A stretch of DNA of 32,560 bases, taken from assembly GCA_003542615.1 (NCBI GenBank), contig DPKG01000012.1, positions 1 to 32,560 of the forward strand, given 5' to 3'. The notes beneath the pieces are model-generated. The model had not been told where the DNA came from. It was given only the letters and a program-made list of their open reading frames with translations, and did not search any database. The position numbers were made by a program, and so were the translations under genes. Within the stretch, counting starts at the first letter, position 1. Every line of letters starts with the position of its first letter. The stretch comes from Candidatus Shapirobacteria bacterium (lineage in GTDB: Bacteria; Patescibacteriota; Microgenomatia; UBA12405). Positions 15,835 through 23,051 of this stretch are shown here, piece by piece.

Positions 15835-15843
15835 TGTTAAGAT
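15835..15843 (+). promoter_or_regulatory. Extended -10 promoter of topA
   Basis: TGT-TAAGAT predicts +1 at 15850, two bases before ATG 15852. A TTGACA lies at 15824-15829, but the spacing (8 bp) is too short for it to act as the -35 of this box. Confidence 0.45.
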
Positions 15844-15851
15844 AGACGACA

Positions 15852-17840
15852 ATGGCAGATATGCAAAAAAAGCTATTGGTAGTGGAATCTCCGACAAAAG
15901 CACGTACAATCGGTAAATATTTGGGTAGCGACTATGAAGTGATTGCGACGGTGGGTCATTTGAGGGATTTGCCAAAAAGTAAAATGGGAGTTGATCCTGA
16001 AGATAATTTCAGAGTTGACTATGAAATAAGTCCGGACAAAAAAAAGGTAGTAAAAGAGTTGTTGGAAGGGGCAAAAAGGGCGGACAGTATATTGTTGGCA
16101 ACAGATCCGGACCGTGAAGGGGAGGCGATATCCTGGCATGTTAAGTGGCTGATGGAAAATGATAAAAAGCCGGTGGATAGTAAAAAGATTTCCCGGATTT
16201 CTTTTCATGAAATTACCAAGGAGGCGGTAGAAGAGGCGTTGAAGAAAGCCGGAGATGTGGATTTGGATTTGGTTGATGCTCAACAAGCCAGAAGAGTTTT
16301 GGATAGAATGGTGGGTTATTCACTTTCCCCTGTTTTGTGGCGAAAAGTACGTAGAGGTTTGTCGGCGGGTAGGGTTCAGTCGGTAACAGTAAGATTGATT
16401 GTAGAGAGGGAAAAGGAAATTGAAAAATTTAAATCTGAAAAATTTTATCGAATTTTTGCCGAGTTTAAATCGGGAGAAAATGTATTTAGGGCGGAGTTGA
16501 TGAAGGTGGGTGAGCAAAGGGTTCATAAGAGTCAAAAATTGGAATTATTTGATGGAAATTACACGTATAGTCGGACTATATTTGAGGATAAAAAGAAAGC
16601 TGAAGATTATGTAAAAACTTTAAGTGATCAATATTTGATAGATAAGGTGAGCGGGAAAGAAGTTCACCGGACACCATTACCTCCGTTTACGACTTCAAAA
16701 TTACAACAGAATGCTTCCCGAAGAATGGGTTGGTCGGGTAAACAAACAATGAGTGTGGCACAGCATTTGTATGAAAAAGGTTTGATTACTTATCATCGAA
16801 CAGATTCGGTATATTTATCTGACAAGGCAGTAAATGAGTTTCGATCGTATATTGAGAAAAAATTTGGGGCGGAATATGTGGTTAAAACGGTAAGACATTA
16901 CCGGAATAATTCCAAAAATGCTCAGGAAGCTCATGAAGCTATAAGGCCGACCAGTGTAAGTAATTTGGGAGAGGATTTGGAAGCCAGGGAGAAAAAATTA
17001 TACGAAATGATTTGGAAAAGAGCCGTGGCGACTCAGGCGGCGGCAGCAATTTTGAAAAATACCAAGGTATTGATGGTAAATAAGGATGGTTTGTTTGAGT
17101 CGAGCGGAGTCAGAATGATGTTTCCGGGTTTTTTGAAAATTACCGGGGAAACGTATGAAGATCAAATTTTGCCGGAGATGAAGGTGGGGGATAAATTAAA
17201 AGCGAAAAAGACGGCAGCGGAAGAATATGAAACCAGTCCGCCACCCCGTTATACTGATGCTTCGTTGATTTCCAGTTTGGAAAAACAGGGGATTGGCCGC
17301 CCCAGTACTTATGCGCCGATAATTTCGACAATTCAGATAAGACAATATGTGGACAAGGATGAGGGGAAATTTAAGCCAACGTCTTTGGGTGTGGCGGTAA
17401 ATCAATATTTGGTGACCAATTTTGATGATGTGTTATCGTTGCCTTTTACGGCAAATATGGAGGAGGATTTGGATAAGGTGGCTTTGGGAAAATTGGATTG
17501 GAAAAAAATGATGAAGGATTTTTGGGGAATATTTGAGAAAAAAGTAGTTACCGCGACTAAAGAATCGGAAAGAGTCAAGGTAGAGGTGGAAAAGTTGGGG
17601 AAAAAATGCCCGGATTGTAAAGAGGGGGAATTGGTAATTAGGGTGGGAAGATTTGGAAAATTTATATCATGTTCCCGATTTCCGGATTGTAAATATACGG
17701 CTCAGTTTAAGGAATTGGCCGGGTTTAAATGTCCGGATTGCGGCGGAGAGGCCGTGGTTAAAAAGACCAAGAAAGGTAGGAAATTTTATGGTTGTGCCAA
17801 TTATCCCAAGTGTAAATGGGCGGGATGGAAAAAACCTTAG
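15852..17840 (+). CDS. topA: DNA topoisomerase I
   Basis: The 662-residue type IA topoisomerase has the Toprim motifs VVESPTKARTIGKYL (E12) and ATDPDREGEAISWH (D85, D87, E89), the gate region RRVLDRMVGYSLSPVLW, and the active-site tyrosine Y314 in LITYHRTDSVYL. The C-terminus carries two zinc ribbons, each CPxC followed by C-x4-PxC (about 585-613 and 627-655). It relaxes negative supercoils behind polymerases. It is shorter than E. coli TopA (865), with fewer C-terminal repeats. Its stop overlaps a small convergent ORF by 4 nt. Confidence 0.98.
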   Translation: MADMQKKLLVVESPTKARTIGKYLGSDYEVIATVGHLRDLPKSKMGVDPEDNFRVDYEISPDKKKVVKELLEGAKRADSILLATDPDREGEAISWHVKWLMENDKKPVDSKKISRISFHEITKEAVEEALKKAGDVDLDLVDAQQARRVLDRMVGYSLSPVLWRKVRRGLSAGRVQSVTVRLIVEREKEIEKFKSEKFYRIFAEFKSGENVFRAELMKVGEQRVHKSQKLELFDGNYTYSRTIFEDKKKAEDYVKTLSDQYLIDKVSGKEVHRTPLPPFTTSKLQQNASRRMGWSGKQTMSVAQHLYEKGLITYHRTDSVYLSDKAVNEFRSYIEKKFGAEYVVKTVRHYRNNSKNAQEAHEAIRPTSVSNLGEDLEAREKKLYEMIWKRAVATQAAAAILKNTKVLMVNKDGLFESSGVRMMFPGFLKITGETYEDQILPEMKVGDKLKAKKTAAEEYETSPPPRYTDASLISSLEKQGIGRPSTYAPIISTIQIRQYVDKDEGKFKPTSLGVAVNQYLVTNFDDVLSLPFTANMEEDLDKVALGKLDWKKMMKDFWGIFEKKVVTATKESERVKVEVEKLGKKCPDCKEGELVIRVGRFGKFISCSRFPDCKYTAQFKELAGFKCPDCGGEAVVKKTKKGRKFYGCANYPKCKWAGWKKP

Positions 17841-17992
17841 TCTTTATTTAGTCTGATTTGAATTTCTTCACCTAAAGGTCTGCTGGTAGCGGGGGATAAA
17901 TCTTGTCTTTTGGCAAAATTTTCAACAACGGATGGTCTGGCTAAAGATTCTCCGGCGGAAGTTTTAAAATAGGGGGTAAATTTTTCTGACAT
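17837..17992 (-). CDS. Small hypothetical protein, 51 aa
   Basis: The open frame encodes MSEKFTPYFKTSAGESLARP and ends EIQIRLNKD. The coding case rests on its position and its promoter: a minus-strand TAAAAT puts +1 exactly on the ATG, and the stop overlaps the topA stop by four bases. The composition is like that of the neighbouring minus-strand miniproteins but it has no cysteine. Function unknown. Confidence 0.55.
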   Translation of the reverse strand: MSEKFTPYFKTSAGESLARPSVVENFAKRQDLSPATSRPLGEEIQIRLNKD

Positions 17993-17998
17993 AATTGT

Positions 17999-18004
17999 AT
18001 TTTA
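17999..18004 (-). promoter_or_regulatory. -10 box of the 51-aa ORF
   Basis: Minus-strand TAAAAT ends six bases before ATG 17992, so +1 is predicted on the start codon. Confidence 0.45.
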
Positions 18005-18026
18005 TAAAATTATATTGATAAAAATG

Positions 18027-18215
18027 TTAGTCTTTTGACATTCTTCTGGAGATAATAGAAGATATTGCAAGGTCTAATTCAGTAGGGAGTTGTCCCGGAG
18101 CTAAATTAGCGATCAATTGTTCTGAATTACTTAATCTCCGTTCAGGAAGAGCTGCTTCGACTTGGCGGGAAGGAATAATGGTTCCTTCGGGTAGATAAGA
18201 TAATGTTTCTGCCAT
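18027..18215 (-). CDS. Small hypothetical protein, 62 aa
   Basis: The protein begins MAETLSYLPEGTIIPSRQVE and ends ISSIISRRMSKD. It is mostly helical and acidic with a basic end, has no cysteine, no signal peptide and no recognised domain. It is the only gene in the cluster with a full -35/-10 promoter, whose spacer carries a perfect 16-bp palindrome, so it is probably regulated. The predicted leader is about 26 nt without an obvious Shine-Dalgarno. Confidence 0.62.
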   Translation of the reverse strand: MAETLSYLPEGTIIPSRQVEAALPERRLSNSEQLIANLAPGQLPTELDLAISSIISRRMSKD

Positions 18216-18247
18216 AGTCTTTTTTAGTTAATGTATAACTAATTAAA

Positions 18248-18276
18248 ACTATAGGATGTCCTATAACACTTGTCAA
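18248..18276 (-). promoter_or_regulatory. Consensus sigma-70 promoter with palindromic operator
   Basis: On the minus strand TTGACA (18276-18271), a 17-bp spacer and TATAGT (18253-18248) form a near-perfect promoter with +1 at about 18241. The palindrome TATAGGA-TG-TCCTATA (18250-18265) fills the spacer and overlaps the -10 box, the classic place for a repressor operator. Confidence 0.75.
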
Positions 18277-18294
18277 GGGGATAAATAGATTTGT

Positions 18295-18528
18295 TTAGTT
18301 TTGAAGGCCGCTGGCTTGGGCTTGGTCGGAAAAAAGGGTAGCGCGACAGTCCGGAGTATTGGGTAGAGTTTCGTTTTGCAGACAGAGAAGGGCGATTTGA
18401 GTCGGACAATCCAGACAATTTCTAGGATTTAGTGGTTGAAGAAGAAATTTACCGGATAATTCGTATTTTTTAAGCTCTGTACCCCGATATAGAATGAGTC
18501 CTTTTCTTATTTCGAATCTTGAATTCAT
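18295..18528 (-). CDS. Four-cysteine miniprotein, 77 aa
   Basis: The protein starts MNSRFEIRKGLILYRGTELK and carries four cysteines in a C-x2-C-x7-C-x10-C arrangement (RNCLDCP, LLCLQ, PDCRA) in its second half. No signal peptide is seen. Such a set could bind zinc or an Fe-S cluster. It has its own extended -10 promoter (TGG-TATAAT) with a one-base leader. It belongs with the similar miniproteins upstream on the same strand; no family recognised. Confidence 0.65.
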   Translation of the reverse strand: MNSRFEIRKGLILYRGTELKKYELSGKFLLQPLNPRNCLDCPTQIALLCLQNETLPNTPDCRATLFSDQAQASGLQN

Positions 18529-18535
18529 GGCTGGT

Positions 18536-18544
18536 ATTATACCA
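18536..18544 (-). promoter_or_regulatory. Extended -10 promoter of the 77-aa ORF
   Basis: Minus-strand TGG-TATAAT predicts +1 at 18529, one base before ATG 18528. Confidence 0.6.
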
Positions 18545-18548
18545 AATT

Positions 18549-18764
18549 CTAATTCAGACGACCTAGACGGCGTTGATTTATCTCATTTTGAACGGTGCAA
18601 TCAGAACCTCCTGGTAAGGATCCTCTGCGACAATCTTTACCACATCCGTGACAACTATTGATTTGGCCGTTAGTAAGGGCAATATAATCCGGTTGGGGAG
18701 CGGGTTCGAGTTTGGTACCGCCTAGTCCAGGTATTCTTAGTTTAAATTTCTTTTTTTCGGACAT
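18549..18764 (-). CDS. Four-cysteine miniprotein, 71 aa
   Basis: A basic N-terminus (MSEKKKFKLRIPGLGG) and a proline-rich linker lead to a C-x2-C-x3-C-x10-C motif (SCHGCGKDCRRG, SDCTV) and a basic end. The start lies two bases after the stop of the upstream 72-aa ORF, so the two are cotranscribed. Metal binding is likely from the cysteine spacing, but the family is not recognised. Confidence 0.65.
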   Translation of the reverse strand: MSEKKKFKLRIPGLGGTKLEPAPQPDYIALTNGQINSCHGCGKDCRRGSLPGGSDCTVQNEINQRRLGRLN

Positions 18765-18766
18765 AG

Positions 18767-18985
18767 TTAGTTGATAATTGCGGTACGTCGGTTTTTTTTA
18801 CATTTTGGACCTTGATCGAGACAGTCGTGAGCAGAACAATTACGGCATTGGGGAGAAGTAAAATGATTTCCAGTTGTATCCAGTCTGGTTAGAGAAAAAT
18901 CTGCTTGATCGTAATTATCACCAAACCGATCTGAAATTTCTTCTTGGAGTCCGATTTGTTGATCCGGGGAAAGTGTTTTGGCCAT
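18767..18985 (-). CDS. Four-cysteine miniprotein, 72 aa
   Basis: The protein starts MAKTLSPDQQIGLQEEISDR, is acidic and helical in its first half, and ends with a C-x2-C-x4-C-x6-C motif (PQCRNCSAHDCLDQGPKCKK). It heads a two-gene unit with the 71-aa four-cysteine ORF, separated by only 2 nt. The arrangement of a variable N-terminal half and a four-cysteine C-terminal half is shared with its neighbours. Function unknown. Confidence 0.65.
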   Translation of the reverse strand: MAKTLSPDQQIGLQEEISDRFGDNYDQADFSLTRLDTTGNHFTSPQCRNCSAHDCLDQGPKCKKNRRTAIIN

Positions 18986-19010
18986 AAGTGCAGGTTAATT
19001 AATATAGGCG

Positions 19011-19016
19011 ATTATA
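19011..19016 (-). promoter_or_regulatory. -10 box of the 72/71-aa ORF pair
   Basis: Minus-strand TATAAT predicts +1 near 19004 and a leader of about 19 nt. Confidence 0.4.
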
Positions 19017-19106
19017 TAGACAAAAGGCAACAAAGGTAAAGGTCTGTCTTTATTTTTCTGATGCAGTTATAATTAGGGTTGGAAAAAATGCAGGGTCTGG
19101 TTGGAA

Positions 19107-19307
19107 TTAGTGTCCGGATGGAGGTAGGCGTCTTTGGGTGCAATGATCGAATGGTTCACCATCACAGGGTCGAGGGCAATCTAAAAAACAGGTACCATCC
19201 ATAATTCTAGTTTGTAAATTTACAAGTTTGGGGTGAGAGGGCGGATTTGTTTTTGTATCTTTTTTTGATTTTTTTTGGGGAGGAGATAGTAGTTTTTCTT
19301 TTGGCAT
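19107..19307 (-). CDS. Four-cysteine miniprotein, 66 aa
   Basis: A Lys/Pro-rich N-terminus (MPKEKLLSPPQKKSKKDTK) is followed by a C-x3-C-x3-C-x7-C motif (GTCFLDCPRPCDGEPFDHC). It has a minus-strand TATAGT with a three-base predicted leader. It lies 65 bp downstream of the VirD4/TraG-like ATPase gene on the same strand. Function unknown. Confidence 0.63.
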   Translation of the reverse strand: MPKEKLLSPPQKKSKKDTKTNPPSHPKLVNLQTRIMDGTCFLDCPRPCDGEPFDHCTQRRLPPSGH

Positions 19308-19316
19308 AATTTAAAA

Positions 19317-19322
19317 ACTATA
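19317..19322 (-). promoter_or_regulatory. -10 box of the 66-aa ORF
   Basis: Minus-strand TATAGT predicts +1 at 19310, three bases before ATG 19307. Confidence 0.45.
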
Positions 19323-19372
19323 CTCGTTTGCTGGTGCTAATTGCAATGGGAGAAAAGAGGGGTGGGAGGATC

Positions 19373-21715
19373 TTATTTCTTTTTACCCCAACGTTCCTGA
19401 GAAATTCGGATTAGTTTGTCGCGTTGTTGATTTTTACAGTCAAGAGGAGGCAGAGTGACGGCGTAAAAGGGTTGGGTAGTTTCGGAATCGATACTTAATT
19501 TACAGATAATTTGATAACGACCAATTTTGACCAAATCTGAGGCGGGGAATTGATCGCCAAATTCTTTTTGGAGGACGTAGGCGTCGTTGTTGCCAACAAC
19601 GAAGGAAGCGATGGAGCCGACATTGCCGAGAATGGCTTCCTGGATGGGACGTTCGAGTTGGGCCATGTATTGGTTGGCGACAATAAGATTTAATTTAAAT
19701 TTGCGGGCTTCAGAAAGAATTTTGATGAAAGCTTCGGTGGCAAAGTTTTGAAATTCGTCGACATATAGGTAAAAATCGCCGCGTTCTTCGTGGGATTGGA
19801 AGACACGGTTCATGGCAGCCAGTTGGATTTTGGTAATTAACATGGCACCCAGTAGCGCTGAATTATCTTCGCCTAATTTACCGGTGGAAAGATCGGCAAT
19901 AAGAATTTTTTTCTGATCCATAATATCTTCGATATTAATTTTGGATTGGGCGTGGGCAACGGTGTTTCGGATGTTGGTGGAGGAAATAAATTGACCGACT
20001 TTATTTAAAATAGGAGAGATGGCTTCGTTTTGGAATTTGGCGTCCATTTGGGCAAATTCGTTGACCCAAAAATTTTTGAGAGTTGGATTTTGGAGTTGAC
20101 CGACGACTTTGGTGCGGTAATTTTTGTCGGTAAGAATGTCAATAACATTACCCAAATGGGAATCGGGAGTATTGACTAAAGTTAGAATAGCGTTGCGAAG
20201 GATATGCTCGAGGCGGGGACCCCAGGAAATATTACCGTAAAGTTTTTTGAAAATGGAAAGGGTACCGGAGGCGACTAATTCGCGTTGAGAATCGCTTTTG
20301 GCTTCCAAAACATTGAGAGGATAAACATAATCGGGATCGGCGGGATTAAAGTAACAGCAATCGTTGATTCGGGAAGAGGGGATATAGTCGAGAATGGTAT
20401 TGCATAAATCGCCGTGAGGGTCGATGATAGCGACACCACGACCTTTGCGGATATCATCGATGGCCATGTTGGCGATCATGGTGGTTTTACCGGTACCGGA
20501 TTTTCCGATGACATACATATGGCGACGACGGTCTTCGCCTTGTTTGATACCAAAGATGGAATCCTTGTTTCGGAATTCGGCTTTGGCAAAGAAAGTAGTG
20601 TTTTGTTTTTCTTCGTCGCTGGCTCCGTCGGCTATTGGTAAATTCTCGGGAGGATCGGCATAAAGCTTTTTGCCCCAGGCGATGTTTGGGATTTGGGTGC
20701 GTTTGTTGGGGAGATGCCAAAGGGCGGCCAGTTCGTCGGTATTTAAAACTTGAGTTTTGAGTGAGGTGTCAAGAGCGCGGTTTTTGATAGATTTGGGGAG
20801 TTTGTTTTTGGATAAGAATCCAGGAGAAGAAATTTTGATGTAGTTGCCCCGGGGAGAGGTGTAGATTCCAAAAGAAGAAGAAAAAGATGAAGTCAGATGG
20901 GGACTGTTGGTAACTAAATTTATTTGAGTCAAAACACCGGGATAGGCAATTTTTTGTTCAAAAACCATTTTATCGGGATGTGATTGGCGGAAATTTTTTT
21001 CTTTGTCTACCAAAATACCGTTTTGGATGGTGGAGGTAATTCGTGACTGCCAATTGCGGGGAGCGGGGGAAAGAAGGATTTGATATAGGAAAAAATCAGA
21101 GGTGTTGATGGCACGGGCCAGGGGAGAGAGGATGGAATTTAAAGGATCGGTGTCTTTGAAGTCGCGGATGGTTTTGATGGGATAGTCGTAGGAGCGGGCG
21201 AGGGTTAATTGGGAAAATTGTAAATTTTTGCTTGTAAATAAATTTTTGCGGTGCTCGCTACCTTCGGGCTGTCCTCCCGATAAATCGGGAGTCACGCGAT
21301 CGCTGCGCGCCGAAAAATTATTTACTTCGCTTCCATTATTCAAATAATCATCGGTTTGGCGGGTGAGGGCAGAGGGGTATTGGGCTAAAATTTGGGCGCG
21401 GAAAAATTCAATTTGATCTTTGTTGGCGACCAGGTAGAAATGAATTTGGCCGGCAGTCAGGACGATTTCCAGGGAGGCGATGGTTGGTTTTTTACCGAAA
21501 AGACGGTCAAAAAATGAAATTGACGCAGCTTGGGAGAAATTGGAAAGGAGAGAGGACATGGATTCGACGGTAAGTTCATTATCCTGGGGTAGACGGATTT
21601 CAAGAAAGGTAAGATTGGGATTTCCGGTATCGGGCATAAAAGTATTATAGATGATAAAAGCCTTGATAAGGACAATAAAAACCAGGGCAAAAACGAGTCT
21701 AGCTAAATTTAACAT
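19373..21715 (-). CDS. VirD4/TraG-like type IV secretion ATPase
   Basis: The 780-residue protein has an N-terminal transmembrane helix (about 5-24), a poorly conserved middle region, and a C-terminal motor domain. Walker A is IGKSGTGKTTM (404-412), followed by VAIIDPHGD, and Walker B is YLYVDEFQNF (D653, E654), with the TraM-recognition-like end ANQYMAQLERPIQEAILGN. Such hexameric motors couple or pump DNA or protein at the inner membrane and are frequent in CPR genomes. A GC-rich palindromic repeat is inserted in frame at residues about 136-159. No relaxase or VirB4 is nearby in the window, so conjugation is not shown. Confidence 0.9.
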   Translation of the reverse strand: MLNLARLVFALVFIVLIKAFIIYNTFMPDTGNPNLTFLEIRLPQDNELTVESMSSLLSNFSQAASISFFDRLFGKKPTIASLEIVLTAGQIHFYLVANKDQIEFFRAQILAQYPSALTRQTDDYLNNGSEVNNFSARSDRVTPDLSGGQPEGSEHRKNLFTSKNLQFSQLTLARSYDYPIKTIRDFKDTDPLNSILSPLARAINTSDFFLYQILLSPAPRNWQSRITSTIQNGILVDKEKNFRQSHPDKMVFEQKIAYPGVLTQINLVTNSPHLTSSFSSSFGIYTSPRGNYIKISSPGFLSKNKLPKSIKNRALDTSLKTQVLNTDELAALWHLPNKRTQIPNIAWGKKLYADPPENLPIADGASDEEKQNTTFFAKAEFRNKDSIFGIKQGEDRRRHMYVIGKSGTGKTTMIANMAIDDIRKGRGVAIIDPHGDLCNTILDYIPSSRINDCCYFNPADPDYVYPLNVLEAKSDSQRELVASGTLSIFKKLYGNISWGPRLEHILRNAILTLVNTPDSHLGNVIDILTDKNYRTKVVGQLQNPTLKNFWVNEFAQMDAKFQNEAISPILNKVGQFISSTNIRNTVAHAQSKINIEDIMDQKKILIADLSTGKLGEDNSALLGAMLITKIQLAAMNRVFQSHEERGDFYLYVDEFQNFATEAFIKILSEARKFKLNLIVANQYMAQLERPIQEAILGNVGSIASFVVGNNDAYVLQKEFGDQFPASDLVKIGRYQIICKLSIDSETTQPFYAVTLPPLDCKNQQRDKLIRISQERWGKKK
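21239..21310 (-). repeat. GC-rich palindromic repeat inserted in frame
   Basis: A GC-rich patch stands out in AT-rich coding DNA and contains the palindrome CTCCCGA-TAAA-TCGGGAG. It adds a polar stretch (SDRVTPDLSGGQPEGSEH) to a poorly conserved part of the ATPase. A close relative of the palindrome core, TCCCGA-GCAA-TCGGGA, is found at 24288-24303. Confidence 0.6.
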
Positions 21716-21764
21716 GAAAAGATATTGCTTGAAACAGTTTAATTTTGATTGTAATTTGAGTTAG

Positions 21765-22319
21765 ATGACATCAAAGAGATATGCAAAAGAAAATGGGATG
21801 GGAGGAAGAGGTCGGGCAAAATCTGAATGGCAAGTCAGAAAAGACTTGGAGAAAGAAAAAAAGAGAAAGCATAATTTGGCAAGAAAAATAGCTTCAGAGA
21901 TCAGAAGATTTGATGATCAAACGGATGGGGAAATGGCAAATGAGACCAAGGCAAATTTGCCGGAAATGCGGACATGTATAAATTGCGGCGAAAGTTCTTT
22001 AGAAGTGAGACCAACCAGGTTTGAAGGTTTGAGTACCAGGATTGGACCGTTGAATGCAGAAATGTGTCCCAGGTGCCGGAGAATGGTAAATGGAGGGGAA
22101 TTGAATCCGGCAGATTTGTTTCCGACTTATAGAATAGATCAGAGAAGTGAGAATGTCAGAACGAAGGTGGTACAGGGTTTTAGGGAAGATTGGGTGGACA
22201 GACGGGATCATTTGCCGACTCAGTTGGCCAGGGTGGCGACTCCCAGGCAGGATATCGGGCCGGTAGAAAGCCCCGGGAGTGTTTTGCGGGGAATATTACA
22301 CGATAGGTTGGAAAAATAG
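21765..22319 (+). CDS. Zinc-ribbon protein of unknown function
   Basis: The 184-residue protein has a strongly basic N-terminus with a coiled stretch (RKDLEKEKKRKHNLARKIAS), then two CxxC pairs (RTCINCGE and EMCPRCRR) about 37 residues apart that form a zinc ribbon, and a disordered-looking tail (ATPRQDIGPVESPGSVLRG). It is divergent from the ATPase gene with 49 bp between the starts. A TGTAAT box at 21750-21755 predicts a three-base leader. It may bind nucleic acid; this is inferred from charge and ribbon only. Confidence 0.74.
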   Translation: MTSKRYAKENGMGGRGRAKSEWQVRKDLEKEKKRKHNLARKIASEIRRFDDQTDGEMANETKANLPEMRTCINCGESSLEVRPTRFEGLSTRIGPLNAEMCPRCRRMVNGGELNPADLFPTYRIDQRSENVRTKVVQGFREDWVDRRDHLPTQLARVATPRQDIGPVESPGSVLRGILHDRLEK

Positions 22320-22344
22320 GTGTATTTGGTGTGTATTTGGCCTA

Positions 22345-22373
22345 TTGCAAAAATAAAAGGACTTGGGTAGAAT
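22345..22373 (+). promoter_or_regulatory. Sigma-70 promoter of the 22669-23033 unit
   Basis: TTGCAA (22345-22350), a 17-bp spacer and TAGAAT (22368-22373) predict +1 at about 22380. An inverted repeat AATATGA-CTA-TCATATT overlaps the -10 box and +1 and could be an operator. Confidence 0.6.
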
Positions 22374-22379
22374 ATGACT

Positions 22380-22668
22380 ATCATATTATAGGTTGGACTA
22401 TCTAACTAAAGCAGTTAGCCAAGTTCGGACTATAATAGTTCCTTAACAATCCGTGTTTCTTTAACAAACCCATCCCTAAATCAAAATCTCCCCCAGCCCC
22501 TCTTTGATAAGAGGAGAGTAAAACAAAAAATTGTTCGAGATTCCGGTGATTATCGGAATAAAGTTTCCAGTGGAAACACCAAAAGAGAGTATGAATGCTT
22601 ATTTTTCGTATTTTGTTTTGGTGTTTCCCGTAGGGAGACAAAAAATTTTTTTCGACAGGAGAATGATG
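22380..22668 (+). promoter_or_regulatory. Structured leader with mutually exclusive hairpins
   Basis: This 289-nt leader fills the gene gap. It holds CTAACT/AGTTAG near 22399, a palindromic repeat at 22484-22520, and a four-segment switch. Segment 1 GTTTCC (22563-22568) pairs with the start of segment 2, GGAAACACCAAAA (22572-22584). All of segment 2 pairs perfectly with segment 3, TTTTGGTGTTTCC (22616-22628). The end of segment 3, GTTTCCC (22623-22629), can instead pair with segment 4, GGGAGAC (22633-22639), which is followed by A6T7. The 1-2 plus 3-4 fold and the 2-3 fold exclude each other, as in attenuators. An AGGAG Shine-Dalgarno (22657-22661) follows. Confidence 0.68.
22484..22520. repeat. 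C-rich/G-rich palindromic repeat, copy 1
   Basis: An AATCTCCCCC-type run leads into the hairpin CCTCTT-TGAT-AAGAGG. It resembles the elements at 23121-23144 and 23198-23226 in having CCCC runs facing a GGGG or GAGG arm. Confidence 0.45.
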
Positions 22669-22836
22669 ATGGCTAAGAACAGCACAAAATCCAAAAAAGA
22701 TGAGAAGCAGGAAGCAGCGGCACGTGAACGTGAACTTCAGAAGCTTGGGCGGCAATTTCCCCAAGCGTCGAAGGTCCAGCTCGAAAACGCTGTGGCAACC
22801 GGCCAGTTGGAAAATTTAGTCGGAGGGTCAAAATGA
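22669..22836 (+). CDS. Small charged protein, 55 aa
   Basis: ATG 22669 is chosen from three consecutive in-frame ATG codons because AGGAG lies seven bases ahead. The frame is open to 22531, but that region is the structured leader. The product MAKNSTKSKKDEKQEAAARE... is a charged helix (about 3-35) followed by QASKVQLENAVATGQLENL. Codons are balanced (CGT, GCG, CTT), unlike the AGA/TTG-rich genes around it. The stop overlaps the next start as ATGA. Function unknown; possibly a small helical adaptor or regulator for the downstream four-cysteine protein. Confidence 0.7.
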   Translation: MAKNSTKSKKDEKQEAAARERELQKLGRQFPQASKVQLENAVATGQLENLVGGSK

Positions 22837-23033
22837 CCGCCCACCCAACCGGCGACCCTCGGACGTGTCAAATAGAAAACTGCGCAGGTTGCAGTTTTCA
22901 AGCTTTATGTCGTAGTAAATCCCTAGCTCGACCAGCTGCCAACCTGAAATTGGTAGCTAAAGAAATTAGTCAGCGAGATTTTGAGCTGACAAATTTGTCG
23001 GGTTCGGGGAACGACGGAAATTCATTGTCGTAA
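22833..23033 (+). CDS. Four-cysteine miniprotein, 66 aa
   Basis: The protein opens MTAHPTGDPRTCQIENCAGC and carries C-x4-C-x2-C-x5-C (to ALCRSK), followed by a polar helical tail (LVAKEISQRDFELTNL). It is coupled to the upstream 55-aa gene by an ATGA overlap with GGAGG ahead. The four-cysteine arrangement is like that of the minus-strand miniproteins at 18295-19307, but here the motif is N-terminal. It probably binds a metal or cluster. A 14-bp hairpin follows the stop. Confidence 0.7.
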   Translation: MTAHPTGDPRTCQIENCAGCSFQALCRSKSLARPAANLKLVAKEISQRDFELTNLSGSGNDGNSLS

Positions 23034-23051
23034 CCCGATTGGGGGAAAAAT

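Noticed and set aside
18295..19307. RiPP (lanthipeptide or sactipeptide) precursor cluster
   Set aside because: The cysteine-rich miniproteins are suggestive, but no radical SAM, lanthionine synthetase or dedicated peptidase gene lies nearby, and the cysteine spacing fits metal binding equally well.
22531..22668. Upstream extension of the 22669 gene to ATG 22531
   Set aside because: The extension consists of the attenuator stems, whose translation would destroy the pairing; ATG 22669 has AGGAG at correct spacing.
22402..22764. 120-codon minus-strand frame over the leader and start of the 22669 operon
   Set aside because: It is antisense to the structured leader and to a coupled gene pair with good Shine-Dalgarno sites; no promoter or ribosome site fits.
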